A DNA stretch of 64,000 bases from Arthrobacter_H rhombi (GCF_039526245.1 NZ_BAAAIV010000005.1:1-64000), one strand, 5' to 3'. Positions 23,770 to 33,688 are shown, counted from the stretch's first letter. The notes: a model not told the origin generated them from the sequence alone. Numbers and translations: made by a program.

Positions 23770-24138
23770 ATGACGAGGAAGCCGGAAACCGTCCAGGAGT
23801 ACATCGACACGTTCCCCGCGACGGCACGGCCCCTGCTCATCGAGCTGCGCGAACTGAGCCTCGCCCATGCGCCCGGGGCCAGCGAGGGCCTCAAATGGGG
23901 TAACCCCGCCTATTGCCTGGACGTGATCCTCTTCGTGTTCAGCGGCTACCGCGACCACGGAAACATGGTCTTCACGCCCACCACGCTGCAGGCACACCTC
24001 GGCGAACTGGACGGCTATCGTACGGGCAAGGGGTCGGTGCAGCTTCCCTACAACCGGCCGATCCCCACCGAACTCCTCGCGCGGATGATCGAATACAGGA
24101 TCAGGGAACTGCACGACGACGGAGTGATGTGGCGGTGA
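23770..24138 (+). CDS. DUF1801 family protein
   Basis: 122 residues. Fits DUF1801/YdhG: VQEYIDTFPATARPLLIELRELS, EGLKWGNPAYCL, FVFSGYRDHGNMVFTP and a C-terminal LPYNRPIPTELLARMIEYRIREL. Related Bacillus YdhG/FrxA proteins have been linked to iron chaperoning, but function here is unproven. Confidence 0.82.
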   Translation: MTRKPETVQEYIDTFPATARPLLIELRELSLAHAPGASEGLKWGNPAYCLDVILFVFSGYRDHGNMVFTPTTLQAHLGELDGYRTGKGSVQLPYNRPIPTELLARMIEYRIRELHDDGVMWR

Positions 24139-24180
24139 CCGGCTCGCGGAGCGACGGGGAGACACCAGCGGAGCAGACCC

Positions 24181-24921
24181 ATGGCCGATGAGAACTTCGC
24201 ATCGCCCCGGTTGGCAGCCATCTATGACGCGCTGGATCCGGATCGCAGCGACCTCGACGCCTACCTCGATCTCGCCGACGAGTTCGGCGCACGCAGCGTG
24301 CTCGACGTCGGCTGCGGAACCGGCACGCTGGCTCTGATGTTGGCCGCCCGCGGCATCTACGCCGTGGGAGTCGATCCCGCTGGCGCGTCGCTGGACGTTG
24401 CCCGGGCCAAACCCGGGGCCGAGCGGGTGCGGTGGATCCACGGCACCGCCGCCGCCCTTCCGGAGCTATTCGTCGACCTGGCGGTGATGACGGCCAACGT
24501 CGCCCAGGTGTTCCTCACTGATGAGGACTTCACACAGAGCCTGCGCGGTATGCGCGGCTCCCTGCATCCGCGCGGACGGCTGGTGTTCGAGGTCAGGGAT
24601 CCTGCGCGGCAGGCCTGGCTCGGATGGAACCGGGAGCAGACGTTCACCAGCACCGTCATCGACGGCGTGGGACGCGTTGATGCCTGGTGCGACCTGCTCT
24701 CGGTGGAGGCGGACAGGATGAGCTTCCGCTGGTCGCATGCCTTCGCGACGGATGGGCAGGTGGTGACGTCCGATTCGACATTGAGGTTTCGCAACCGCCC
24801 CGCCGTGGTGGAATGCCTGGATGCCTCGGGCTTCGTCCTCGAAGACGTCAGGGAAGCACCCGATCGGCCGGGCCGTGAGCTGGTCTTCATCGCTTCCGTC
24901 GATCGCGGCCACGGAGCGTAG
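24181..24921 (+). CDS. Class I SAM-dependent methyltransferase
   Basis: 246 residues. Motif I is VLDVGCGTGTLALMLAARG, motif post-I is AVGVDPAG, and DLAVMTANVAQVFL with RLVFEVRDPARQ fit later strands. The acceptor is probably a small molecule, as there is no RNA- or protein-binding extra domain. ATG 24181 follows GGAG (GGGGAGACACCAGCGGAG). Confidence 0.85.
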   Translation: MADENFASPRLAAIYDALDPDRSDLDAYLDLADEFGARSVLDVGCGTGTLALMLAARGIYAVGVDPAGASLDVARAKPGAERVRWIHGTAAALPELFVDLAVMTANVAQVFLTDEDFTQSLRGMRGSLHPRGRLVFEVRDPARQAWLGWNREQTFTSTVIDGVGRVDAWCDLLSVEADRMSFRWSHAFATDGQVVTSDSTLRFRNRPAVVECLDASGFVLEDVREAPDRPGRELVFIASVDRGHGA

Positions 24922-25309
24922 CACCGCCCTCCGGGCAGCCTCTGACCGGCGCTGGGGCTTCTTCGACTCGTTGCGGGTCGTCGGGACACGCCGGGAGTGG
25001 TTGAGAAAATTTACAAGGCTCGCGGGGATCGGCATGTCGGCGGGGATGAGTAGTTGACAAACCCCAATGTGAAGCAAATCCTTGATTTCTCGCGGCAGGA
25101 TCGACCGCGCCGTCGACGATTGGCCAAATGTGATGCATGTCTCCCAAAGTTGCGACTCCATAACGACGGAATCTGAAGCGAGATTTTTATATCCAAGACG
25201 CCTATGCGCGGTCTATGGTTTCTCTATGTGAGGCGGGCCACGGTTCGTGGAAACGTCGCAGTCAAGTGCAGAGCTCGACTGGAGAACACACCTAACACAA
25301 GGAGGCGGA
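24922..25309. other. Intergenic/promoter region before the peptide ABC transporter
   Basis: No gene seen. A TTGACA hexamer at 25054-25059 could be a -35 element but no clear -10 follows at 17-18 bases. GGAGG just before 25310 is the ribosome-binding site of the binding protein. Confidence 0.35.
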
Positions 25310-27097
25310 ATGCGTTTCAAGCGTATTTCCAAGGCAGTCGCCATCGGTGCGACCGCAGCCCTGGCGTTGAGCGCATGCGCAGCGAGCACGGGCACCAATG
25401 ACAAATCATCCGGTGCCAGCGAAGCTGCCGGCAACGGTGGCGAGGTCCGCGTCGTCGAGGTGAACGCCTTCAGCTCGTTCAATGACAACACGGCCAAGGG
25501 CAACGTGGACATCAACTCCAAGATTGCCTACACGACGCAGTCGCAGTTCAACTACATCGACAACGACCTCAAGGTCCAGAAGAACGAGAAGTTCGGCAAG
25601 TACGAAGTCGTCTCCCAGGACCCGCTGACCGTCAAGTACACCATCAACGAGGGTGTCAAGTGGTCTGATGGCGAGCCCGTGAATGCGGACGACATGCTGT
25701 TGGCCTGGGCAGTCCAGTCCGGTCACTTCAACGATGCCAAGATCGACGAGGCAACGGGTGAGGTCAAGAGCGGCAACACGTACTTCGACTACGCCGGTGA
25801 CACCTCCGGCCTGGGGCTGACCGACGTTCCGGAGGTCGGCGACGACAACCGCTCGATCACCCTGAAGTACTCCAAGCCGTTCGCCGACTGGGAGACCTCC
25901 TTCGGCATGATGGGCGCCGCCCACGTCGTGGCCAAGAAGGCCGGCATGACCACCGAGGAGCTCTCGAAGCTCATCACGACCGCTCCCAAGGGTGATCCGG
26001 CGAAACCGGCCAAGGCGAACGCGAAGCTCAAGAAGGTCGCGGACTTCTGGAACACCGGTTTTGATACGAAGTCGCTGCCCAGTGACAAGTCCCTCTACCT
26101 CTCCGATGGCCCGTTCATCGTCGACAAGATCGTGCCCAACCAGTCGATGACCCTGGTCCGCAACAAGGACTACAACTGGGGCCCGGAGCCGAAGGTCGAC
26201 TCGATTGTCGTCCGTTACATCGGCGAGGCGCCGGCACAGGTGCAGGCCCTGAAGAACGGTGAAGTGGACATCATCGCTCCGCAGGCTTCCGCCGACACCA
26301 TGGAACAGCTCGACGCGTTGGGTGACCAGGTCGTGGTGGAGAAGGGTGATCAGCTGGCCTATGACCACCTCGACCTGAACTACTCGGGTGTCTTCAAGGA
26401 CAAGGATGTCCGCGAGGCGTTCATGAAGGTGGTACCTCGCGAGCAGATCGTGGACACGATCATCAAGAAGCTCAACCCCGACGCCAAGCCGTTGGATTCC
26501 CAGCTCTTCGTCCCTGCCAATGATGGCTACAAGGAGGCGGCGAAGGACAACGGTTCGGCGAATTACCAGAAGGCCGATATCGCGGGCGCCAAGAAGCTGC
26601 TCAACGGCAAGACCCCGACGGTCCGTCTGATGTACAACAAGGACAACCCGAACCGTTCGGACGCCTACTCGCTGATCGCGGCATCGGCCAAGCAGGCCGG
26701 GTTCAAGGTTGTCGACGGCGGCCTGGGTGCCTCCGAGTGGGGCGGTGCGCTCGGCACCGGTACCTACGACGCCACGATCTTCGGCTGGGTCTCTTCGGGT
26801 GTCGGCGTGACGGGTGTCCCGCAGATCTTCGGCACCGGTTCCTCGTCGAACTTCAACAAGTTCTCGAGCAAGGAAGCCGATTCCCTGATGGACGAGCTCA
26901 TCGTCACCACGGATAAGGCCAAGCAGGTCGAACTGCAGGTCAAGATCGACAAGATGATCTGGGATTCGGACTATGGTCTGCCGCTGTTCCAGTCGGTGGG
27001 CGTGGACGCCTACTCCTCCGATGTGGAGGGCGTGAAGTACATGTCCAACCAGACCGGAGTCTGGTGGAACTTCTGGGATTGGAACCTGAAGAAGTAG
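25310..27097 (+). CDS. Peptide ABC transporter substrate-binding lipoprotein (SBP family 5)
   Basis: 595 residues. Lipoprotein signal MRFKRISKAVAIGATAALAL then SAC with the lipidated Cys ~24. SBP_bac_5 features: WSDGEPVNADDMLLAW, YFDYAG, then the C-terminal lobe ending GVWWNFWDWNLKK. It binds peptides or similar solutes outside the membrane and hands them to the permeases encoded next. GGAGGCGGA lies just before ATG 25310. A strong hairpin after the stop probably keeps its transcript more abundant than the permease mRNA. Confidence 0.9.
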   Translation: MRFKRISKAVAIGATAALALSACAASTGTNDKSSGASEAAGNGGEVRVVEVNAFSSFNDNTAKGNVDINSKIAYTTQSQFNYIDNDLKVQKNEKFGKYEVVSQDPLTVKYTINEGVKWSDGEPVNADDMLLAWAVQSGHFNDAKIDEATGEVKSGNTYFDYAGDTSGLGLTDVPEVGDDNRSITLKYSKPFADWETSFGMMGAAHVVAKKAGMTTEELSKLITTAPKGDPAKPAKANAKLKKVADFWNTGFDTKSLPSDKSLYLSDGPFIVDKIVPNQSMTLVRNKDYNWGPEPKVDSIVVRYIGEAPAQVQALKNGEVDIIAPQASADTMEQLDALGDQVVVEKGDQLAYDHLDLNYSGVFKDKDVREAFMKVVPREQIVDTIIKKLNPDAKPLDSQLFVPANDGYKEAAKDNGSANYQKADIAGAKKLLNGKTPTVRLMYNKDNPNRSDAYSLIAASAKQAGFKVVDGGLGASEWGGALGTGTYDATIFGWVSSGVGVTGVPQIFGTGSSSNFNKFSSKEADSLMDELIVTTDKAKQVELQVKIDKMIWDSDYGLPLFQSVGVDAYSSDVEGVKYMSNQTGVWWNFWDWNLKK

Positions 27098-27130
27098 CAC
27101 CGTCCAGGTAACCGGACGAAAGTGCCTGTG

Positions 27131-27170
27131 AGGCGCCGGGACCAAAGCTCCGCGGTCCCGGCGCCTCATT
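27131..27170. terminator. Hairpin between binding-protein and permease genes
   Basis: AGGCGCCGGGACC (27131-27143) pairs perfectly with GGTCCCGGCGCCT (27154-27166) over a ten-base loop. Without a long T-run it may act as a partial terminator or mRNA stabiliser that favours the binding protein over the permeases. Confidence 0.75.
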
Positions 27171-27362
27171 GCGCCAGCGAAAGTTGTGGTGGAAGGGCTT
27201 CCACCGATTGGTTCGGGTCCTGCCCGTTCCGCGTAGTTCCTTGACGGGGCCGCGAGAAGTGATTGGGATTTCCCTGCTTCCCGGGTGCTGTGAGGTGAAC
27301 TACACTTCAGCGAAAGTACTACCGGGTGATCCCCGGGATCTTCTACCAAGAGGCTAAATTTC

Positions 27363-28907
27363 ATGGTGACCTACATCATCCGGCGACTCGTCACCGCCGT
27401 CCTCATCCTGCTGGGCGCCTCGTTCGTCGTCTACCAGCTCACGGCTGCAGCTGGCGACCCGCTCGAGGACCTCCGCCAGAGCAATGCGCCGAACAAAGAC
27501 CAGCTGATCCAGCAACGGGTTGCGCTGCTGGACCTCGGTACCCCTGCGCCCCTGCGCTACTTCAAGTGGCTCGGGGGTGCCGCCCAATGCGTGGTGCCGT
27601 TCGTGGGCAAATGCGACCTGGGTTCTGCCATCAACGGCGAACCCGTGGCCAGCGCCCTGGGCCGTGCCATGGGGCAGACGATCCTGTTGATCACCGCCGC
27701 CACGATTTTGGCGATCGTCATCGGCATCGCCCTGGGCATCATCACCGCCCTGCGCCAGTACAGCACCCTGGACTACTCGGTCACGTTCATGGCCTTCCTG
27801 TTCTTCTCGCTGCCGATCTTCTGGATTGCCGTCCTGCTCAAGGAATTCGGCGCGATCGGATTCAACGACTTCCTCAGGGATCCCGTCTTCAGCCCGACCA
27901 GCGTGATCATCACCGCGATCTGCATGGGCATCGTCGTCGTCCTGTTCATGAGCGGGACCGTGGTGCGGCGCATCATCGGCTTTGTCATCGGCGCCGCAGT
28001 CACCGCAGGGCTGATGGTGGCGCTCTCGGCCACCGGATGGTTCAGCGCACCAGGCCTCGGACCGATCCTGATCCTGGTCTTCGGACTCGGGGTCGCCTAC
28101 CTCGTCACGCAGCTGACGGCAGGCATCAAAAACCGCAAGGCACTCTACTCGTCACTGATCATGGTCCCCGTCGGCCTCATCGCCTACTACGTCCTGAACC
28201 CGCTGTTCTCGAACATCTCCGGCTGGGGAATCCTCGGTCTGGCCGTGGTGACGATCCTGGTGGGCTGCGCTGTGGGCTACTTCATGGGTGGCTTCGATCG
28301 GGGCCAGTCCATGCGTGCAGCGTCACTCACTGCCTTCTTCGTCGCCGGGCTCGTCATGCTGGACCGGTTCATGGTGGAGTGGCCGAACTACTTCAGCAAT
28401 GGACGTATTCGTGGTCGCCCGATCGCCACGATCGGCTCATCGACACCGAACCTCGAAGGCAACTGGTGGATCCACAACCTGGACAACTTCACCCACCTGC
28501 TGTTGCCGACGGTGGCGCTGCTCCTGGTTTCACTGGCCAGCTACTCGCGCTACTCGCGGGCCTCGATGCTGGAGATCATGCAGATGGACTACATCCGCAC
28601 CGCCCGGGCCAAGGGCCTGCCGGAACGAACCGTGGTGATGCGCCATGCGTTCCGCAATGCACTGATCCCGCTGGCCACCCTGGTCGCCTTCGACATCGGC
28701 GGCCTCATCGGTGGAGCCGTGATCACGGAACGGGTCTTCGCCTTCACCGGCATGGGCAACCTTTTCGTCGCGTCGCTGCTGCCGATTCCCGACCCCAACC
28801 CCGTCATGGGCGTCTTCCTGATCACCGGCCTGCTGGCCCTGGTCTTCAACCTCGTCGCCGACCTGGCCTATTCCGTACTCGATCCACGCGTAAGGGTTAA
28901 AGCATGA
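27363..28907 (+). CDS. Peptide ABC transporter permease (DppB type), extended
   Basis: 514 residues, well above the usual ~310-340. The N-terminal YIIRRLVTAVLILLGASFVVYQL and the C-terminal BPD_transp_1 region with the EAA-like loop (DYIRTARAKGLPERTVVMRHAFRNALIPL) are typical. The extra length is a central block of added hydrophobic segments (~residues 190-330), which I have seen in actinobacterial members of this group. It overlaps the next permease by four bases. Confidence 0.88.
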   Translation: MVTYIIRRLVTAVLILLGASFVVYQLTAAAGDPLEDLRQSNAPNKDQLIQQRVALLDLGTPAPLRYFKWLGGAAQCVVPFVGKCDLGSAINGEPVASALGRAMGQTILLITAATILAIVIGIALGIITALRQYSTLDYSVTFMAFLFFSLPIFWIAVLLKEFGAIGFNDFLRDPVFSPTSVIITAICMGIVVVLFMSGTVVRRIIGFVIGAAVTAGLMVALSATGWFSAPGLGPILILVFGLGVAYLVTQLTAGIKNRKALYSSLIMVPVGLIAYYVLNPLFSNISGWGILGLAVVTILVGCAVGYFMGGFDRGQSMRAASLTAFFVAGLVMLDRFMVEWPNYFSNGRIRGRPIATIGSSTPNLEGNWWIHNLDNFTHLLLPTVALLLVSLASYSRYSRASMLEIMQMDYIRTARAKGLPERTVVMRHAFRNALIPLATLVAFDIGGLIGGAVITERVFAFTGMGNLFVASLLPIPDPNPVMGVFLITGLLALVFNLVADLAYSVLDPRVRVKA

Positions 28908-30037
28908 CCACGCCCACTCCAGTCACGCCCTCCGGGCAGCTCCCCGAGGACCTCGAGGCGGCAGCTGTCCCCGACGAGGTCAAGGGGCTCTCCCAGAGTG
29001 CCATCGTCCGCAAGCGCTTCATCGGCAACACCCCCGCCGTCGTCTCGATTGTGGTTTTCGTCCTGATCGCCGTGATGGCCTTCACCTCCATTGGCTTCCT
29101 GGGCGTGCCCGGCTGGTGGCATTACAACTACGAGGATTTCAGCACGCAGGTCAATGGTGGCCGCCCCACGTTCATGAACCTGTTCAATTGGGGAGACCAC
29201 CCGTTCGGGCAAGACCGGATCGGTCGCGACTACTTCGCCATGACAATGCGCGGTACCCAGCAGTCGATCATGATCATGTTCGTCATCGGTGTCGTCGGCG
29301 GGTTCATCGGAGTCGTCGTCGGAGCCCTCTCGGGCTACTTCCGTGGCTGGATCGAAGCTGTCCTGATGCGCATCGTGGACATCATCATCATCATTCCGCT
29401 GCTGATCCTTGCCGCCGTCCTCGGCCGTATCGCCGGAACCCACGTGAGCGGCAACATGGCAACTATCGCCCTGGGTGTGTTCATCGGTTTGATCATTTGG
29501 ACCGGGCTATCGCGTCTGGTGCGCGGCGAGTTCCTCAGCCTGCGTGAGCGTGAGTTCGTTGACGCGGCCCATATCGCCGGTGCCTCGAACACCCGCATCA
29601 TGTTCAAGCACATCCTGCCCAATGCCGTCGGCGTCATCATCGTCAACGTCACTCTCCTGATGGCCTCTGCCATCCTGTTGGAAACCGCGCTCTCCTTCCT
29701 GGGGCTCGGCGTGAAGGCTCCGGACGTGTCCCTGGGCTCACTGATCTCCAACAACCAGGAGGCCTTCAACACCCGGCCGTGGCTGTTCTGGTTCCCCGGC
29801 CTGTTCATCGTCGCCATCTGCCTTTCCATCAACTTCATCGGCGACGGACTACGCGACGCCTTCGACCCGCGCCAGAAGAAGTTCAATTCCAAGAAGGCCA
29901 AGGACCGGGGTGTCCATGGTTCTGCAGTGAAGGATTCGGTCTCCGCAGCTGCCATCGCGGAGCAGACCGATCCCGGGGCGGCGAATCCGGATTCGGGGCC
30001 GGGCGATCCGGAAGATGGCCCCAGCCACCGGGCCTGA
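28904..30037 (+). CDS. Peptide ABC transporter permease (DppC type)
   Basis: 377 residues. An N-terminal cytoplasmic lead, one TM (VVSIVVFVLIAVMAF), a periplasmic loop, then BPD_transp_1 with the EAA loop REFVDAAHIAGASNTRIMFKHILPNAVGVI. The C-terminal ~60 residues are hydrophilic and acidic. It pairs with the DppB-type permease and the double ATPase encoded at 30814. Confidence 0.9.
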   Translation: MTTPTPVTPSGQLPEDLEAAAVPDEVKGLSQSAIVRKRFIGNTPAVVSIVVFVLIAVMAFTSIGFLGVPGWWHYNYEDFSTQVNGGRPTFMNLFNWGDHPFGQDRIGRDYFAMTMRGTQQSIMIMFVIGVVGGFIGVVVGALSGYFRGWIEAVLMRIVDIIIIIPLLILAAVLGRIAGTHVSGNMATIALGVFIGLIIWTGLSRLVRGEFLSLREREFVDAAHIAGASNTRIMFKHILPNAVGVIIVNVTLLMASAILLETALSFLGLGVKAPDVSLGSLISNNQEAFNTRPWLFWFPGLFIVAICLSINFIGDGLRDAFDPRQKKFNSKKAKDRGVHGSAVKDSVSAAAIAEQTDPGAANPDSGPGDPEDGPSHRA

Positions 30038-30043
30038 CGCGAG

Positions 30044-30070
30044 GGGGCCGGGGCTCCACGGCCCCGGCAC
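30044..30070. terminator. Bidirectional hairpin between permease and PH-domain gene
   Basis: GCCGGGGC (30047-30054) pairs with GCCCCGGC (30061-30068) over six bases. It lies between two convergent stops, so it could end both transcripts. Confidence 0.55.
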
Positions 30071-30074
30071 CCGG

Positions 30075-30719
30075 TCAGATCAACGTGGCAGGAATCGTCA
30101 GGCTCAGGACAACCAGGACCAGGAGGACAGCGATATGGAACCAGTGAATGCTTCGAGCGGCCCGGGTGTTCTCCGTTGCCTCGATGTCCAGGACCCCGGC
30201 CTCGGCCATCTGGTCGAGTCGTCGACGCACGACCGCGGCCACCGCGCCCGAATCGCTGGTGCCCTGGTCGCCGGGACGAACGCTTTTATAGCGGGCGCCG
30301 GTTCCATCCCTCCGCTCGGACTTCGCCGAGCTGCGGGCATCACGCAACGCGGAGATCACCCCGGGCGCTGGCGCGGCCCACGCAGCGTAGCGGTGTTTCG
30401 GAGTCACCAACGTCATGGCGTACTTCGTGTCGACCATGATGATCGTCGACCAGGAGATGATCACTGTCTGCAGCGGATTGACCAGGGTCACGCCCGCATC
30501 GTGAACGACGACGCGCGGAAGCCAGAACATCAACCACGCGGCATATCCGACCAGGATCATCGGCAGGCATGCCGGCCAGGAATGCAGGCTACTGGTCACC
30601 AGGATCGCGATGGCGCCGCCTGCGGCCAGGACCATGAGGGCCATGGCCAGGACCCGGGGCCCGCGGGGCCTGAAGGTGAAGTCGCCGGTTCTCGGCGCAG
30701 AAGAAGTCATAGCCCCCAT
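30075..30719 (-). CDS. PH-domain membrane protein
   Basis: About 214 residues from ATG 30719 (an ATG at 30710 with GGGGG before it and one at 30743 are alternatives). Two N-terminal TM segments (VLAMALMVLAAGGAIAIL, PMILVGYAAWLMFWLP) are followed by a bacterial PH-like domain (VVHDAGVTLVNPLQTVIISWSTIIMVDTKYAMTLVT) and a C-terminal TM (HWFHIAVLLVLVVLSLTIP). It is conserved in actinobacteria with unknown function. It is inserted against the direction of the transporter operon, between permease and ATPase genes. Confidence 0.8.
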   Translation of the reverse strand: MGAMTSSAPRTGDFTFRPRGPRVLAMALMVLAAGGAIAILVTSSLHSWPACLPMILVGYAAWLMFWLPRVVVHDAGVTLVNPLQTVIISWSTIIMVDTKYAMTLVTPKHRYAAWAAPAPGVISALRDARSSAKSERRDGTGARYKSVRPGDQGTSDSGAVAAVVRRRLDQMAEAGVLDIEATENTRAARSIHWFHIAVLLVLVVLSLTIPATLI

Positions 30720-30813
30720 AGTTTCAGGATTATCGGCAGCCATGTAATCGCCGCCACACGTACCCACGGCAGATTCGGCGCCGAGCACACCGCCGGAAGG
30801 AAATGAGAACCAG

Positions 30814-32646
30814 ATGAGCAAGAAGAACCTCCCCGAAACGAATGCCACGCAGGCGGGCAACCAGCCGGTGCTGGAAGTACGGAACCTCTCCGTCGATTTC
30901 GGCGTGGACAAGGAATGGGTGCCCGCCGCCATCGACCTGAACTACCACGTGAACGCCGGCGAGGTGCTGGCCATCGTCGGGGAATCGGGGTCCGGTAAAT
31001 CCGCCAGCTCCATGGCCCTGCTGGGCCTGCTGCCCTCGAACAGCCGGGTGCGCGGTGAGGTCAAGCTCAATGGGCAGTCCCTCCTGGGGCTCACCGGCTC
31101 GAAACTGCGCCAAGTCCGCGGCAACGACGTCGCTGTCATCTTCCAGGAGCCCATGACGGCGTTGAATCCGGTGTACACCGTCGGCTTCCAGATCATCGAG
31201 ACACTGCGGCTGCATAACCCGATTTCCCCGGCGCAGGCGGAGAAGCGCGCCCTGGAAATGCTGGAACTCGTCGAGCTCCCTGACCCGGCCAAGGCGTTCA
31301 GGTCCTACCCTCACCAGCTCTCCGGCGGGCAACGCCAGCGTGCCATGATCGCCCAGTCGCTGTCCTGTGATCCCAAATTGCTCATCGCCGACGAACCGAC
31401 CACGGCACTGGACGTGACCGTCCAAGCGGAGATCCTCGACCTGATGCGCAACCTGCGCAACAAGCTCAACTCGGCCATCGTGCTCATCACCCACGACATG
31501 GGGGTCGTCGCCGACCTCTCCGACCGCATCGCGGTCATGCGGCAGGGCCGCATCGTCGAACACGGCACGGCCCACGAGATCTTCAATGCCCCCCAGCACC
31601 CGTACACGCGGGCGTTGCTGGCCGCCGTCCCGAAGCTGGGCACCGGTGCCGACTCGTCGTCGAACGTCGACATCTCTGCTGCGGTCGCGGCGGCGACCGG
31701 GACCGAACTGGACTCGGTGGACCACGAGACGCTGGAGATCCGCGAACGCGAACTCCTGGTTGAAGCGGAGGTGGCCCGGGCGCGCGCCGCGGTCCCCGAC
31801 GAACGCCGGGTGGTGCTCGAACTCAAGGACGTGGCCATCGAGTACCCCAAGCAGGGGCGGGTGCCGGCCTTCCGTGCCGTCGAAGGCGCCAACCTCACCG
31901 TGCACCAGGGCCAGGTTGTTGGCCTGGTGGGCGAGTCGGGCTCCGGAAAGACCACCATCGGCCGGGCCGCCGTCGGTCTGCTGCCGGTGGCCGAGGGATC
32001 CCTCAAGGTCAATGGGACCGAGCTCTTCGGGCTCAAGCCGACGTCCAAGGAACTCTTTGAGGTGCGCCGCCAGATCGGGATGGTCTTCCAGGACCCGTCG
32101 AGCTCGCTGAACCCGCGCCTGCCGATTGGTGAGTCCATCGGGGAACCGATGTTCCTGGCAAAGGTCGCCAAGGGGGCAGCGCTGCAGAAGCGGATCGAAA
32201 CCCTGTTGGACCAGGTCGAACTGCCGCGCAACTACCGCAACCGCTACCCGCATGAGCTCTCCGGTGGGCAAAAGCAGCGCGTCGGCATCGCCCGGGCACT
32301 GTCGCTGGAGCCCCAGCTCATGGTTGCCGACGAGCCGACCTCCGCGCTGGACGTCTCGGTGCAGGCGAAGGTCCTGGACCTCTTCCAGTCCCTGCAGGCC
32401 GAAATGGGGTTCGCCTGCCTGTTCGTCACCCACGACCTGGGCGTCATCGACGTCCTGTCGGACCACATCGTGGTGATGCGCCACGGTGCGATCGTCGAAC
32501 AAGGCAGCCGCGACGACATCCTGCGGCGTCCGAAGGACCTGTACACCCAGCGCCTCATGGCAGCGGTGCCGGTTCCCGACCCCGATGCCCAGCGCGAGCG
32601 TCGTGAACTGCGGGCTCGGCTACTCGCGGACAGCGAAGCCTCCTAG
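30814..32646 (+). CDS. Peptide ABC transporter double ATP-binding protein (DppD-DppF fusion)
   Basis: 610 residues with two full ABC ATPase cassettes. N-half: Walker A GESGSGKS, signature LSGGQRQR, Walker B LLIADEPTTALD; C-half: GESGSGKTT, LSGGQKQRVGIARAL, LMVADEPTSALD. Each half ends with the oligopeptide-transporter C-terminal region (PYTRALLAAVP; LYTQRLMAAVP). It powers uptake by the 25.3-30.0 kb transporter components, from which it is separated by the reversed PH-domain gene. Confidence 0.93.
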   Translation: MSKKNLPETNATQAGNQPVLEVRNLSVDFGVDKEWVPAAIDLNYHVNAGEVLAIVGESGSGKSASSMALLGLLPSNSRVRGEVKLNGQSLLGLTGSKLRQVRGNDVAVIFQEPMTALNPVYTVGFQIIETLRLHNPISPAQAEKRALEMLELVELPDPAKAFRSYPHQLSGGQRQRAMIAQSLSCDPKLLIADEPTTALDVTVQAEILDLMRNLRNKLNSAIVLITHDMGVVADLSDRIAVMRQGRIVEHGTAHEIFNAPQHPYTRALLAAVPKLGTGADSSSNVDISAAVAAATGTELDSVDHETLEIRERELLVEAEVARARAAVPDERRVVLELKDVAIEYPKQGRVPAFRAVEGANLTVHQGQVVGLVGESGSGKTTIGRAAVGLLPVAEGSLKVNGTELFGLKPTSKELFEVRRQIGMVFQDPSSSLNPRLPIGESIGEPMFLAKVAKGAALQKRIETLLDQVELPRNYRNRYPHELSGGQKQRVGIARALSLEPQLMVADEPTSALDVSVQAKVLDLFQSLQAEMGFACLFVTHDLGVIDVLSDHIVVMRHGAIVEQGSRDDILRRPKDLYTQRLMAAVPVPDPDAQRERRELRARLLADSEAS

Positions 32647-32653
32647 AAGACCA

Positions 32654-32670
32654 CCGGCCCGTGGGGCCGG
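32654..32670. terminator. Hairpin after the double ATPase gene
   Basis: CCGGCCC-GTG-GGGCCGG directly after the stop at 32646. No T-run follows, so a weak or Rho-assisted terminator. Confidence 0.4.
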
Positions 32671-32745
32671 ACAGGATGTGGGCGCCGCACCCCGGGGGGA
32701 GGGGAGCGGCGCCTGCTGCGTGAAGGGGCCGACGACTACGTCGGC

Positions 32746-33591
32746 TCAGGGCGATCCCGTCCCGGCCCGGCGGACGAACCCGGCATCCTCCAGTGCCTGC
32801 AGGAGCACTCCGGCCGCCATCCGGTGCCCTTCGGCGTCGAGATGGACCTGGTCGGCCAGATGCGCCGCCAGGTCATGCGTCGTCAACCAGTCACCCACGC
32901 GGATGGAGGCAACCCCTGGCTCCCGGGCGGATCGGCCCACCAGATCATCGACCTGGTGCCGCCTGCCGCCACCGTCGGCGGACGAACGCGCGAGCGTGCC
33001 AATGACCACCAGGGGCGAACGCGGATAGCTGCGCCGCAGCTCGGCAATGAGCGCAGCCTGGGCGGAGGCGATCGTGGCGTCCGCGACACCGGTGCGGGCA
33101 TCGTTGCCGCCGCCCTCGATGACCACCAGGCCCACATCGCCGTGGGGGAGCAGCCACCGTTGCTGGCGCAATGCGCTCACGTAGTCGAGGTCGCGGCCAT
33201 TGCCGGTGGCATAGCCGGTGCCGGCCCGTCCGCGAAACGCCACCGTGTAGCCGGCGGCGTGCAAGGCCATCTGCGGCCACGTCCGGTTGCCGGGGACACC
33301 GGCAGCACCGTCTGCCTGCGAGTCGCCGATGAGCACTGCAAGGGACGCGGGGTGGGGGACCACGAGTTCGTGCCGGCCGGTGTCCGCATCCACGACCACC
33401 TGCTGCACCGCGGCTGGTCGACTTCCTCCCGCTCCGGCCGCCGCCCAGGACCCGGCGGGGCCGTGGGCGGCCGATGGGGAGCCCCCGGACGTCGACGCCG
33501 GGTCAACCGCGGAGGGGACCAGCAGCACCGCCACGAGCAGGGTGACGGCGCCCACGAGGCACGACCCGCCGTGCCAGCCGCCCGTCATCAT
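32746..33591 (-). CDS. SGNH/GDSL hydrolase, exported
   Basis: 281 residues. An N-terminal hydrophobic segment (LVGAVTLLVAVLLVPSAV) is a signal peptide or anchor, followed by a Ser/Gly/Ala-rich linker. Catalytic blocks: block I GDSQADGAAG (nucleophile Ser), block III GGGNDARTG (oxyanion Asn), block V DQVHLDAEGH (Asp-His). It acts outside the membrane on an ester substrate, possibly acetylated sugars or lipids. Confidence 0.85.
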   Translation of the reverse strand: MMTGGWHGGSCLVGAVTLLVAVLLVPSAVDPASTSGGSPSAAHGPAGSWAAAGAGGSRPAAVQQVVVDADTGRHELVVPHPASLAVLIGDSQADGAAGVPGNRTWPQMALHAAGYTVAFRGRAGTGYATGNGRDLDYVSALRQQRWLLPHGDVGLVVIEGGGNDARTGVADATIASAQAALIAELRRSYPRSPLVVIGTLARSSADGGGRRHQVDDLVGRSAREPGVASIRVGDWLTTHDLAAHLADQVHLDAEGHRMAAGVLLQALEDAGFVRRAGTGSP

Positions 33592-33688
33592 GTGATTTCG
33601 CCCTCCTTTTACTGGGCCGGTACTGCCCGGGATTAGCAGGACATCTTGGCCCGATCGTCCTCCGTTGGGGCCCAGCGCGCCATGTGGT

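Noticed and set aside
25406..27364. Long reverse-strand open frame over the peptide-binding protein gene
   Set aside because: Antisense shadow in high-GC DNA with Leu/Val/Gly-rich nonsense translation.
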